A stretch of 64,000 bases of DNA from Papaver somniferum (lineage: Eukaryota; Streptophyta; Magnoliopsida; Ranunculales; Papaveraceae), in assembly GCF_003573695.1 (NCBI RefSeq), contig NC_039359.1:154248210-154312209 (forward strand), written 5' to 3'. Positions 34,620 through 46,780 of the stretch are shown here, piece by piece. The notes under the pieces were generated by a model. It had not been told where the DNA came from. It made no database searches and saw only the letters and a list, made by a program, of their open reading frames with translations. A program made the translations under genes and the position numbers. Each line of letters opens with the position of its first letter. Positions within the stretch are counted from its first letter, which is position 1.

Positions 34620-36645
34620 GCAAAAATGGGGTCACAAAATTTAATTCCAAAACAACAGTTGTACAATAAGTCTTATGCTGACTTAAGATAACATTTACAA
34701 CGTCGTTGTACAATAGTATTAATGTTTCCCAATATATGTCTGATGGAAGGAGAATCAAGCAAACGAAGATCAAAGGGACAAGAGGTACTACATGCCAGAA
34801 GATCATCTTTGCAAATCTTTATCACAGGTACGGTAATGAACCTTATATGCATAATCAGATTTTGCATGTTGCTATTGTTAGATCTCAATAATGCATATCA
34901 ATTTAGGAAGTAATGGTTAATGAATTACAAATCCACTTGAGTTATGGCTGATTATGTACCGTCGCTGCCCAATTGAATTTATTGTATTGTTATAAACCAA
35001 TTTCTTTAAACTGGATCAGAATATAGCGTATGGGACTTCAGCATCCCAATGCATACATACCCTAAGCCACGTTTACTTTTACATTTATGGGAGGTAAATA
35101 AACAAGAAGATCAATAATGATTGTGCACCATACGTCTTAGAATTAGGTGAGAAAGGTTTTCCAGTTTATGGAATAAGATATGATATATGTTACCACCACA
35201 CAAAAAATCCATTGTGGTTCTTTGGAGATTGTACTCAATCTAAAACTAAGGAACCATCTAAGTGTTGGTAATGATCCTGCAGGTTTGGGAGATGGTGTTA
35301 CAGATGCAACAACAACCCATTAGTTGTGTATATTCTATATCTGTGATGCTTTTCGGAGAAAATCACCAGATTCTTCTATTTTATCTATTCATTCACTAAT
35401 ACAAAAAGTTCTTCATGGGGTCGTATAATATTTAAAAATTCGTCATGAAGACGTATAATATTTCTAATACACGGTGGAAGATCCGTTACAAACAATCTTT
35501 GTACTCACAATGAATTTTTCGCATATGAGAATTGGTGGAAGTAGGCATTGATGGAGAAGGTTTCTTTAATTCGCATTAAGAGGCAACGAGATTCTGGAGG
35601 GAAGAAAATTAAGGTTGGCTATTCAAGACTGTTTAACTGAAGATGAAAAGAATTCACTAAGAGAGGTCGTCCGCATCACCCAGGTAAGGTCTGATCTTCC
35701 AAGTAAACCGGTCTGTCATTTTTGTGCTTCGGACAAAGTAGAGATGCATGCATCCTACAACGACGGATGGTGGTTCAGACAGACCATCCATAAAACTAGC
35801 GCGACTTCACATCTAAATTGGCCTTTGAAAATAACTGAGTTTTTCCTTGGCATATGAATGTTGGTTTTATTTTCATGATAGAAATGAATTGCAACAACAT
35901 TATGAACTGCAATCTAAAGAAATATCTGTTTTTTTATTTTGGTTGTAAAATATTACGTATTAAACTGTCAGTATTTTGGTACTTTCGTGTTTAATTAACA
36001 TGGATGGAAAGATCCATTCGTTGAGAAATTGGACAAACTGGCGAACTGTTTTATCTTTTATTCTCTCTGAAACGGTGGCATCACAAGATGCGGTGCTCAA
36101 ATCTCAACAGTTTATACAGAATACATACATTCGTTGGTCAGAAATTTCTCCATTTACTTTGTTTAATTGTTTGTATTATGTCGATTTACTGACAAGGTCT
36201 TGAACTCCAGGTCTGTCCTCTTGAAACGCATTGCAATTTAGAATGAACAAAATTGTGTTGCCTGTACAAGGAATAACAACTTTTGTCCATTGGCAAGTCA
36301 CACATTTTCAATAACATATCTCATTGATGCAATTGCAGGTATTTGACTGTTCATTTAGTGGCTTTTGTTTTATTACAAGTAACTTCAAGCAAAAAAAATA
36401 AAAATAAAAATGGTACCTATATATCGTAAGCTTTCTAAAGAGATATTATTTGTTCTATTCAAACTTGAGATTATGCAGGTATGTCCGAAATGGTGAATTT
36501 GTCACTTTAAGGAGCCATGATTCGTTATTTGTTAGAATATTAAGGAAAAGTGTCGGCCAACGGATTGAGATGACATGTTGATCTCGAAGGAACAGCGGTC
36601 TTTGATTACACTTATTACTTTCTCTTTTGGGTCAATTAATGAACT
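34620..36645. other. Unassigned region with short plus-strand frames
   Basis: Short frames at 35615-35857 (with CHFC and WWFRQT, faintly like a zinc-binding module) and 35976-36203 have no family I can name. Because the block ends at a strong hairpin it may be an old transposon, but there is no helicase, Rep or transposase motif. Confidence 0.3.
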
Positions 36646-36667
36646 AGCCCGTCCATTTGGACGGGCT
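36646..36667. other. Strong GC-rich hairpin
   Basis: AGCCCGTCC-ATTT-GGACGGGCT: a perfect 9-bp stem with a 4-nt loop in AT-rich surroundings, preceded by CT on plus. It resembles Helitron 3' hairpins (read on minus it is followed by AG|T), but the spacing to a CTRR end is not typical. Confidence 0.55.
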
Positions 36668-37479
36668 TACAGAGCTTGTTCTTTAATATATGGATAGTGA
36701 AAACTACAGGGAGACCCATTTTTACACATTTTCCTACTATGAAACCCACCCTCACAAAATCTCACGGGCGCACCCAGAAACAGTCAACAAATTATTTGCA
36801 GGCCCAGAGTTTTCAAAATTCGTTTATTTTCTTTTTTATTTCCCAGTTTAGCCTCACTTTCAGTCTCAGTATATCCTGTTTATTTTCGAGAGATTGATTC
36901 AATTTACTCAGCAAGCTTTAGCCTCACTTGTCCTTGATTATCGAGAGAGATTCAATTTACTCAGCAAAGCTTCAGGTTCGTTCGTTTTTATTCCAATCTT
37001 TGATTCTGATTTTTTTTTAATCTTGATTCGATTCTATGTTTTAGTTTCTGTAAGATTACGATCTATTATTTTAGGTTTCTGAAGCTTAATTTAGTTTTTC
37101 GAATCGTTTTTTAGATCTTTTAAGCTTGTTTTTGAATTTTTGTTTATTTTCTAGGTTTTGAATTTGTTAACATCAATGTAGATCTTTTCGATTAAATTTT
37201 TTTGTTTCAAATTCATGTTCCGATATTGACATACCAATTTACTAGGTTTTGCTTCTGTTCTGTTGGATTTTTTATTTGATTTGTTTTTCCATTCTTATTT
37301 TTGATATGTTATCTGTTATTAATTTTGATATCCTGTTGATTTCTCATCTGATTATGGTTAATGTAGATTGTTTGTTGTTGTTGATTTGATCTTTTAATTT
37401 TGAGTAAGAATTTTTGTGAAGGAATATGCAGGATAGATATGTTTGGTTTTTTCTCTTTTGTGTTTTACAAGGTGAAAAT
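36668..37479 (+). promoter_or_regulatory. Left end and leader of the MULE 2 transposase gene
   Basis: Intron-like T-rich sequence lies between a possible donor CTTCAG|GTTCGTTCG (about 36974) and an acceptor ATATGCAG (about 37431), suggesting a 5' UTR intron. The pair TTCAATTTACTCAGCAAGCTT/...AAAGCTTCAG is directly repeated at 36897 and 36950. Transcription start unknown. Confidence 0.4.
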
Positions 37480-40298
37480 GCCTGTTGGTAGTGCACTAGC
37501 TGTAATTCACTACTTCAGTGAATTCTTAGCACATCATGTTGATGTCAACACAACTTTGGAGTCTTTGAAGACAGCCGTTTTCCAGAACTGGACTCGTTTA
37601 TTACCGCATCATGTCAGATTTTCCTTTAATAATGGAAGCAAGTTTGTGCGAGTTGATTCTGATATTCTGCTTCAATGTCTTGTATCTCGTTTCCACTGTT
37701 AAGGTGAGAAGAGCTTTGATTTACTTGTCGAAGTTGGCTGTAATTCTTCCAGAAGTCGTAGTAGAGCTTCAAGTAGTCGTGTAATAGAACCTGAACCCGA
37801 ACAAGCTATGGTGAATTTCCTTGAAGATGGTTCTGTGCCTGTTAACAAGGTTCTTAGGACTGAAGGTTGGGATAAATTACTTGGTGAAGTTGGTAAAGTG
37901 TTTTTTGGAGGTTTAGTAGAGGTACGTATCATAGTGAAGAAATACGAGTTAAAAGCTGGGCGTGTTCTTGTATATAAGAAGAATGAACCTAGCAGGTTCT
38001 ATTCAAAATTCTCAAAAGAAAATTACCCTTGGGAGTATAAGGTTTGTGCTGTTGATGTTGAAAACAGGATGCTTAAGGTTAAGAAATATGAGAGCAGTCA
38101 TACCTGTGGTGTTGGAACTGAAAGGCTTTTCCACAGGCTCAGCAGTAAATTTGTTTCTAGTCTGATCAAGGATGAAATCCGAAGTGATCCGAGTTTCAAA
38201 GCATCTGATTTGGCAAAGTTTTTAAAAACTAGCTACGGGATCAATGTGGAATACTACCAAGCTTACAACGGAAGAGAAAAAGTGTATGAGGATATATTTG
38301 GTGATGAACTCATGTCGTATTCGCATCTTTCATGGTATGTAGATTCCATTCGCAGCACAAATCATGGGAGTTGGATTGATTTTCAAGTTCAAACGGATGA
38401 ACCTAAAGCGAACGAGGATAGTTCAGCTGAATTAGAAGATGAGGCACCTTCAAATAAGTTTGTGCGTCTTTTTATTGCTTTCGAGGCATGCATCCATGGT
38501 TACCGTTACCTTCGCCCCATGGTTTATGTCGATACTACCTTTCTTACAGGGACATATAGAGGATGCCTCATGGCTGCAACCGCTATCAATGCTGAAAATG
38601 ATAATTTTTCTGATAATGCATCCTTTTTATATATGTACATAATGTCTCATGCTTTATTTATTTTTGCTTCATAATGTCTTATGCATTATTGTTTTCACTT
38701 TTCTGGTTATGCATCATTTCTGTTTTAGATGCATAAGACATTATACATTTTTTGTTTTAGGTGCATAATGTCTTATGCATTATGGTTTTCACTTATTGAT
38801 TTTATGCATCCTTTTTTATGCACATGCATAATGTCTTATGCATCATTTAGTTTAGATGCATAAGACATTATGCATTATTTGTTTTCACTTTTCTGGTTAT
38901 GCATCATTTCTGTTTTAGATGCATAATGTCTTATGCATTATTTAGTTTAGATGCATAATGTCTTATGCATTATGGTTTTCACTTATTGATTTTATGCATC
39001 CTTTTTATGCACATGCATAATGTCTTATGCATCATTTAGTTTAGATGCATAAGACATTATGCATTATTTGTTTTCACTTTTCTGGTTATGCATCATTTTC
39101 TGTTTTAGATGCATAATGTCTTATGCATTATTTAGTTTAGATGCATGAGCCATTATGCATTTTTTAGCTGCACATACTTCATGTAGACGCTGGCTTGATT
39201 TTATATTTTTTTCTGTGCAGGCTTCTTCCCACTAGCCATGGCCCTGGTACCTGGTGAAGATAATGATAACTGGGAATGGTTCATGAGGAATTTGAGTAAT
39301 GTTCTTGATCATGATCAAAGGCCAATCACATTTTTATCTGATCGTGCAGAAGGATTAAAGAGAGCGATTCCATTTTACTTTCCTGGAGCCTTCCATAGTT
39401 TCTGCTATTATCATCTTAAGATGAACTTACCTATTAATGCATCTGACGAAAGGTATGGTGCAGTTATTGATTCATTTCAAGCTGCTGCTTATGCTCTTAG
39501 TCGCGAAGGTTTCCAAACTGCCATCGCTACTATTAGGGGTCTTGGTTGTGGTTGGGTTGCCGACTATATGAAGATATCCCTCCAGAGAAGTGGTCAAATG
39601 CCTTTTTCCAGGGTTGTAGGTATGGTAGGACATCTTCTACTCTTGCTGAATCCTTCAATAGTTGGATGAAGGTACACAAGAAGCTCCCTGCAAATGCTCT
39701 TCTGGATCAGATAAGGAAGGATGTGATGAGTATGATGTCAGAAAGGCGGAATACGGGTAATAGTTTCATAACAATTCTCACACCGAAGAATGAAAATAAG
39801 ATGAAGGCTCTTATTGATGGGGGTTTAACCTGGCTGGTTATACAGTCCGATACTCATGTTTATGAAGTGGAAGGAGGGGACAGTTCTCATAGTGTTAACC
39901 TTGAGGCAAGGACATGTACCTGTCAGAGGTGGCGCGTCTATGGGTTTCCATGTGTGCATGCTTTCGCATCGATAACAATGTCTGGTTCTAATCCATATGA
40001 TTTTGTTGAACCTTATTTCACTACTTCATACTTCAATAATGCCTACAGTCATGCAATTCATCCTATTCCGAACTATAACAGGCCTGAAGTTTATGAAGGT
40101 AATGATATTATCGATGTACCTGATGTTAGGAGGCCGCCAGGGAGACCACAAGCTAATAGGCATTTGAGCAGATATGAGAAGCCGCCCAGGAGAGCTATTC
40201 GCTGTGGTAATTGTTTTGAGCTTGGTCATCATAACAAGCAAACATGTACGAATCCTACCTGTTACAAGAAGCCTCCGAAGCAGCCTAAGGGAAGTTAA
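37480..40298 (+). pseudogene. MURA-type MULE transposase with SWIM and zinc knuckle (MULE 2), disrupted
   Basis: Exon 1 37480-38600; exon 2 39221-40298. Order: MuDR-type N-terminal DNA-binding region (about 37830-38160, YPWEYKVCAVDVENRMLKVK and ESSHTCG); MULE transposase domain starting PMVYVDTTFLTGTYRG and resuming in exon 2 with FFPLAMALVPGEDNDNWEWF; second acidic motif FLSDRAEGL; then CYYHLK. It ends with a SWIM finger (CTCQRWRVYGFPCVHAF) and a zinc knuckle (CGNCFELGHHNKQTC). Three lesions: TAA at 37700-37702; the intron donor position reads ATAATT where GTAATT is expected (38601); and a 1-nt loss near 39570. Otherwise the sequence is very well kept, so inactivation looks recent. Confidence 0.9.
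38620..39170. repeat. Palindrome array in the MULE 2 transposase intron
   Basis: About twelve GCATAATGTCTTATGC units (or the complement GCATAAGACATTATGC) in 550 bp. They are organised in a higher-order repeat of about 190 bp that starts TTTTCTGGTTATGCATCAT at about 38699, 38889 and 39080. The inner hexamer ATGTCT is confined to this intron. Confidence 0.93.
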
Positions 40299-41094
40299 AG
40301 AAGAGCAATTATCTTGTTTGTTTCTTCAGACTATTACTTTTATGTTTGAACCTTATTCATTTTTCTTTCATTAGTTTCTGTATTAGTTTTTATGAACAAG
40401 TACTTTTTCTGTACTTAGTTTCTTTTTTGTATTGGTTTTATGAAAAATACTTTTTTTTCACTGTGTGTTTTTTGCTTCTATCAGATAATGTTTTCATTTT
40501 TATTCTTAAATGCATAATGGATTATGCTTTAGTTTTTGATGATGCATAACTTGTTATGCATTAGTTTTTATGATGCATAACGTATTATGCGTTATTGTTT
40601 TGAAGATGCATAATCTCTTATGCATTGTTTTTCGACGATGCACGATCTGTTATGCATTTATTCTTTTAAAGATGGCGTCATAACGACTCATGCAAATGTG
40701 GTTCCTTCATGCATCTGCATCTGCATAACAAGTCATGCGTCTGCATAACAAGTCATGTTTTTTTAGGAATAACATGTTATTCAGGTTTATTTTGTTGCAT
40801 AACTTGTTATTTAGATGTTTATATGTAACCTGTTGTTCCTTCATTTTCCTTGTAAGATTTATATCATAGTACAGTTAAATGAAATAAGATTGCAGCAAAT
40901 AGAAGCACTGAAACCAGCATTGATATATAATAAATATATATATAAACATCGACAAGATAACATAAGTTGTTCTGACAAGAACTACTAACTACTTTCCCAT
41001 TAGTTTTCACTCCCAAGTTAAATTTCTCAACCTACCAACAACACACAGGTTGTTAAAACAAAGTTATGTTTGAGCCTTTCTATTATGCACAGCT
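40299..41094. repeat. Intergenic palindromes between the convergent MULE 2 genes
   Basis: 40505-40870 carries TGCATAAC..GTTATGCA units (ATAACTTGTTATGCATT, ATAACGTATTATGCGTT and weaker copies). 40870-41094 is AT-rich 3' flank of the Ulp1 gene with no unit. Confidence 0.82.
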
Positions 41095-41749
41095 TCACAT
41101 TTGACGCTCAGCTTCATCACATTGACGCGCAATATCATCCCAGATGTCTTCATTGGCATCTATCGCCCAACTGTTTCTAAGATCCGTCAGCATTTTCAAT
41201 ACCAGACTTACTCTTTTCTTGTTGGCTTTTTCTACTGCATCTTCCTTTCCCAACTTCAGCCATTTGTCCCTGACTTGAGACTTCATGCTCATCTTCATAT
41301 AATAGCATACAAATATGAGGCAGTCGGGGTGATGACCTTGTTCAGGAACAATCTTGGTAAAAATATCCTTGTATACAAGCGGTTCCCGCTTTATATCCAC
41401 GATTTGTGGTGATAGATTCAGTTCATCATATCTTTGGATCAAATACGGCATACAAGCCTTTGCCATTATGAGAGCTTGTTTCTTGCAGTTAGATTTATAG
41501 CCTTCAACACTGTTATAGTAGTTCCACTCACCCTCTGAAAAGTCATACTCTAACAATGTCCAATGTGTACCAGCAGGGTTTTCCTTTGTCATATAGTTCA
41601 TTGGAATGAACATTCTCTCAACTTCAATAGGGAGATTCAAGATGAATTCTCCAACAAATTTGGCAATCCCATCTTTCTCCTTTGTTTTAACAAAGAACTG
41701 CAAAAGAAATATTTTTTAGGAAAAAAAAGTTAGTGGATGCAATTGAAAG

Positions 41750-41890
41750 GGTGCACAACAGGTGTAGAAAACAATGCTGAATAACTTGTTATGCAGTTCA
41801 ATCTAGTTGCATAACATTTTATGCTGAAGTAATTATATGGGCATAAGATAATATGCAGGAATGACTTGTTATGCAGCAAAATGATTTTAT
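41750..41890. repeat. Palindrome units in the last Ulp1 intron
   Basis: Units such as ATAACTTGTTATGCAG and GCATAACATTTTATGC between exons 41095-41700 and 41904-42125. Confidence 0.8.
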
Positions 41891-42179
41891 TTTCTTGACT
41901 TACCCAAGCATCTGGCGTCATGAATGCAGACTCCGCATACCTATGTTCAACACTATCAGCCATCTTTTCATTTTCCCGCTTCTTGAACAACCTATAACTG
42001 TAGTAGCGTACTACTTGGTCTTCTAAGTATTCGTTGTTCATTAGCTGCCTTATTATATCTCCGTGAATCCGAATATCCCACAAGTACGGGTCTTCTCCTT
42101 CTCTGATACTCCAAGCCGAATTTCTGCAGATGACATAAGACACAATTGGTGAGATGTTTTATTCAAGTGACATGCGGCA

Positions 42180-42450
42180 GAACCATAAACTAGAGGGTTG
42201 TGTTATGCATGGGTTTTTTTTAAGCATAACTTGTTATGCATTTATTTCATAAGAAGCATAACCTGTAATGCATTGATTTCTTAAACAAGCATAATAAATA
42301 TAACAACATTTTTTGCATAACTGAACATGCATTAAACATTGGAGCTGCATAACATGTGATGTAGATATTTTAAACAATGCATAACTAACCATGCATTAAA
42401 CATTGGGAGCTGCATGACATATTATGCAAACAAGCATAAAGGTAATTTTG
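42180..42450. repeat. Palindrome units in an Ulp1 intron
   Basis: Six or more copies of GCATAACTTGTTATGCAT, GCATAACCTGTAATGCAT, GCATAACATGTGATG and similar. They end just before the exon boundary near 42457. Confidence 0.85.
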
Positions 42451-44104
42451 ATGTACTTACAGGCTGTTGGCATTCTCAAAGTATGTCTCCAGTACTTCCA
42501 TCATGGCTGGTTCTATTGTATCCTTGTAATCTTGAAAGCATTCCATTGTTTCCAGCGGAGGTAATTTTCTGAACGGCAAGCCAGCAGACGTACGGGGATT
42601 TTCTTCTTCAACTTTATTCTCATCAGGCTTGTCTTTTTGCTTCTTCTGCTTCCCTAGCTCACAATCTTTGAGTAGTACACTGGTTGTCCTTTGATTCCAT
42701 GTTGTCCTTTCCTTGATTCTTCTTACCTTGCTTCCTGGTTGCTTCCCATCCTCTTCTGCCTTGTTTGCTTTTCGCTTCAACTGACTTTTTCTTCAATGGT
42801 GACCTCTTCAAAAATTCTGTTCTTGGTACAAACTCCCCTCCTACGTCTTCTTCCTAGAGATTCATGTAACCAAAATGTGTTAGATATAAACAGTTTATTA
42901 TGAAATTAAGTAAATAGTTGATTAAACAACAAAAACAATATAGTAAACAGTTTATAGTTGATTAAAAATAATATAGTACATAGTTGATTTGACATTAATA
43001 AAAATACCATAATAAAAGATGTTATATTTTAGGTACCAGGTTTTTTGAAACGGTCTCCATCTCAGCATCTTCATTATAGCCTTTTTCTTTTTCAGCATCT
43101 TGTGTGGCACCAGGAGTTAAAGGATTCTCAACCACCATCTCCTTCTCTGCATCAACAACCATCTCAACAGCTACTTGTTGTGGCTTTTCAGCCACTGGCT
43201 CTTCTGGTTGTTGTGGTTCTTCAGTTTGATGTTGTGGTATCTCAACACGGGTTGTTGCAGATTTTCAGCTTGCTCTTGTGGTCCACCAGCATCATCTTTA
43301 ATTGCAGCAGCAGGTTGTGATAAATGCAGATTAAATTTGGGCACCACATATTCTTCTGTTTTCTTCTGAGTTTCTGGAAGAATGTCATCATCACCACCGG
43401 CCAAAAAGTCTCTTTCCTGTGCTTCAAGTCTTTCTTGTGTTGTTGCTATATTAGGTGTTGTCTCCAATTCCACTTGAGTTTCTGTTTCCTTGTCGTCGCT
43501 GGAGAGATTAACAGCTTTTTCCATGTCCATGAACTTGAAAGGTGAAGACTGGATACCTTGACTAGCCGTTTGGTCTTGGCTATCGAGTTTGATAACTTCT
43601 GGAACTGATTCTTGTGTAGGTGGTTCAGTTGAAGATACCAGTTCAACAAGAGTCTCATTCCTTGGCAAGTTTTGGCTCAGTGGGTTGCTTGGCTCAGCTG
43701 ATGATACATTGACACTAGGTCCACCTGACTACTCCTCCTGCACTTCTATGTTGCCACAATCAACGAGCAATTCCTTCACGTAATTATACAACTTTTCATT
43801 GAAGTCTACTCCATTCTGTCTATTCCTCTCCTGAGTCTGCTTCATGTCTTTCAGCTTTCCTTCAATGATCTGCAACCTTGCTTCAGCACAATCGGGTGGA
43901 CACGTTTCTTGTTCAATGATCTTAATCGCATCCAGAAATGCTTCTTCATACTTGTCCCTGTTCTCTTCAAGATTCATTGCGACGAGATCATATATCTCTT
44001 TCCTTTTTCTTGGTTTTCTTGGTTCACAGAATTCCATCTCCATTGCACTGTACTCATCTCTAAATTTCTCATTATACTGCAACATGATTAATGACACTCA
44101 TCAA

Positions 44105-44650
44105 AGGAATGCATAAAAAATATAACAACATTTTTTATATGCATAACTTGTGATGCAGCTAATCTAAACAATGCATAACTAGTCATGCATTTAATATTGA
44201 ACTGAATAATATGTCATGCATTGATTTTTTAAGGTGCATAACTTATTATGTATTTAAAAACACAACCCTGCTTAACTCCTTTTCAATATTGAAAAATGCA
44301 TAACCGGTCATGCATTCATATATTGGGCTGCATAACATGTTATGCATTGATTTATTAAGGTGCATAACTAGTCATGCATTTAATATTGAAACTGAACAAT
44401 ATGTCATGCATTGATTTTTGTTAAGGTGCATAACTTATTATGCATTTAAAAACACACCCTGCTTAACTCCTTTTCAATATTAAAAAATGCATAACCGGTC
44501 ATGCATTCATATATTGGGCTGCATAACATGTTATGCATTGATTTATTAAGGTGCATAACTTATTATGTAGTAATCATTTTTTGCTAACGTAACTTATTAT
44601 GCATTCATTTTTAAGGAATTTAGAGATACAGTCATAGATGCATGAAGGTC
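44105..44650. repeat. Long palindrome array in an Ulp1 intron
   Basis: Units GCATAACTAGTCATGCAT, GCATAACCGGTCATGCAT and GCATAACATGTTATGCAT, within a higher-order repeat containing ACCCTGCTTAACTCC (44265 and 44456). The same higher-order repeat is at 45920 and 46515. Confidence 0.92.
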
Positions 44651-45600
44651 ATTATAAATCATGAAATGTTCACAAACAGGTACCTTTAAGAACGTAATAT
44701 TCTTCTTGACCATTGCTTTCTTCATTGCTGCCAAGTCTCACTTCGCAGCTCTCGGTGTAGCATTGGAAATGACCTTGACGATGTCTGATGATATCTCATC
44801 TATGTTAGAATGCTCATCCAACCAAAGCTGCAAAAAATAATAACTAATAAGATATTCTGTATCCAAGAAAGATATTTATTGACAGATGTTATGAAAGTAA
44901 AAAAAAAAAACTAACTCACAAGAGAATATATAGTGCAACCACTGCAATTCCTGATATGAAGATTGTTTCTTTTGACAGTCTTGATGCTCTCCATCAGGTG
45001 TTCATGAATAAGATCAGGAAAAGAGACAGAGTCCATGGTTTCCTAGTCCTTAACCAAACCAACATACGAGACATCTAAATTGTCTCCACTTGAACGACAA
45101 AAGAACAAGACGACTAGCATGTAAAGGCAGACAACTTCCTCTTCATGACCTTTCTTATCAAGTTTTTCCAACACCATCCTTTCAATATCATCTATCCACA
45201 CCTTTGTTACCCGTTCTTTGGGATCTTTGCTGATAAATCCTGGCTTTGTTTTGAATGGGAATTGCTTGACGAGGGGATGTTACTGAGTCATCTCTATCTC
45301 TGCCTTCGAAGTCAGAATATCATTTCCTTTGTCTCCTTCAATTCTTGGAATAAGAAATGTAACAGCAAGCTCACTAGACATTGATGCTATGGACTTGTTT
45401 TCAGACAACTTGAATGAATGTTGATTCAATTCTTCATGGTCATATGATAGAAAGACTTCATCCATCAGCTTCTTGGTCTTACCATCCAAGTATGTCATGT
45501 TTACAGCATATAACCAGTTATAGAACTTTCCAAACACACACACATTCATCATGTTAGCCTGCAACGGATTCTAACCACCTCTGTCTTTTATCTTACTAAA

Positions 45601-46780
45601 CAAGTGACCTACCCTAAGGAAACCTGCTCTATAAGTACCTCCTTGAACTGTAGATTTGGTTTTAGGTTTAACTGCGTAAAAAAAAGAACAAAAAAAAAAT
45701 GCATTTTAAAACTGCTATTTAGAACAACAAAGGAATGCATAACAAATATAACAACATTGTTTTATATGCATAACCTGTGATGCAGCAAATCTAAACAATG
45801 CATAACATGTTATGCATTGATTTATTAAGGTGCATAACTAGTCATGCATTTAATATTGGAACTGAATAATATGTCATGCATTGATTTGTTAAGGTGCATA
45901 ACTTATTATGCATTTAAAAACACAACCCTGCTTAACTCCTTTTCAATATTGAAAAATGCATAACCGGTCATGCATTCATATATTGGGCTGCATAACATGT
46001 TATGCATTGATTTATTAAGGTGCATAACTAGTCATGCATTTAATATTGGAACTGAATAATATGTCATGCATTGATTTGTTAAGGTGCATAACTGATGCAT
46101 AACAGGAACATGAAGGAATTCAACGCACCTTGTTTATAGACAACACATTGCTTATTAGATTCAAAGAAAATATTACCAAAAAGAACCTCCTTGAACAAGT
46201 GACCTACCCTAAGGAAACCTGCTCTATAAGTACCTCCTTGAACTGTAGATTTGGTTTTAGGTTTAACTGCGTAAAAAAAAGAACAAAAAAAATGCGTTTT
46301 AAAACTGCTATTTAGAACAACAAAGGAATGCATAACAAATATAACAACATTGTTTTATATGCATAACCTGTGATGCAGCAAATCTAAACAATGCATAACA
46401 TGTTATGCATTGATTTATTAAGGTGCATAACTAGTCATGCATTTAATATTGGAACTGAATAATATGTCATGCATTGATTTGTTCAGGTGCATAACTTATT
46501 ATGCATTTAAAAACACAACCCTGCTTAACTCCTTTTCAATATTGAAAAATGCATAACCGGTCATGCATTCATATATTGGGCTGCATAACATGTTATGCAT
46601 TGATTTATTAAGGTGCATAACTAGTCATGCATTTAATATTGGAACTGAATAATATGTCATGCATTGATTTGTTAAGGTGCATAACTGATGCATAACAGGA
46701 ACATGAAGGAATTCAACGCACCTTGTTTATAGACAACACATTGCTTATTAGATTCAAAGAAAATCTTACCATCTTCGGCA
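45601..46780. repeat. Tandem duplication of ~594 bp covering an Ulp1 exon and palindrome array
   Basis: Unit 1 about 45601-46195 and unit 2 about 46196-46780, offset 593-595 bp. Both contain the exon piece reading VKPKTKSTVQGGTYRAGFLR, the palindrome array and the segment AACATGAAGGAATTCAACGC. They are nearly identical (for example AAAATATTACC against AAAATCTTACC), so the duplication is recent. Only unit 2 joins the authentic donor of the exon at 46770. Confidence 0.93.

Noticed and set aside
34620..36645. Helitron with RPA-like protein
   Set aside because: A CHFC/WWFRQT stretch and the downstream hairpin hinted at it, but no Rep/helicase, no TC start and no CTRR end at the right spacing.
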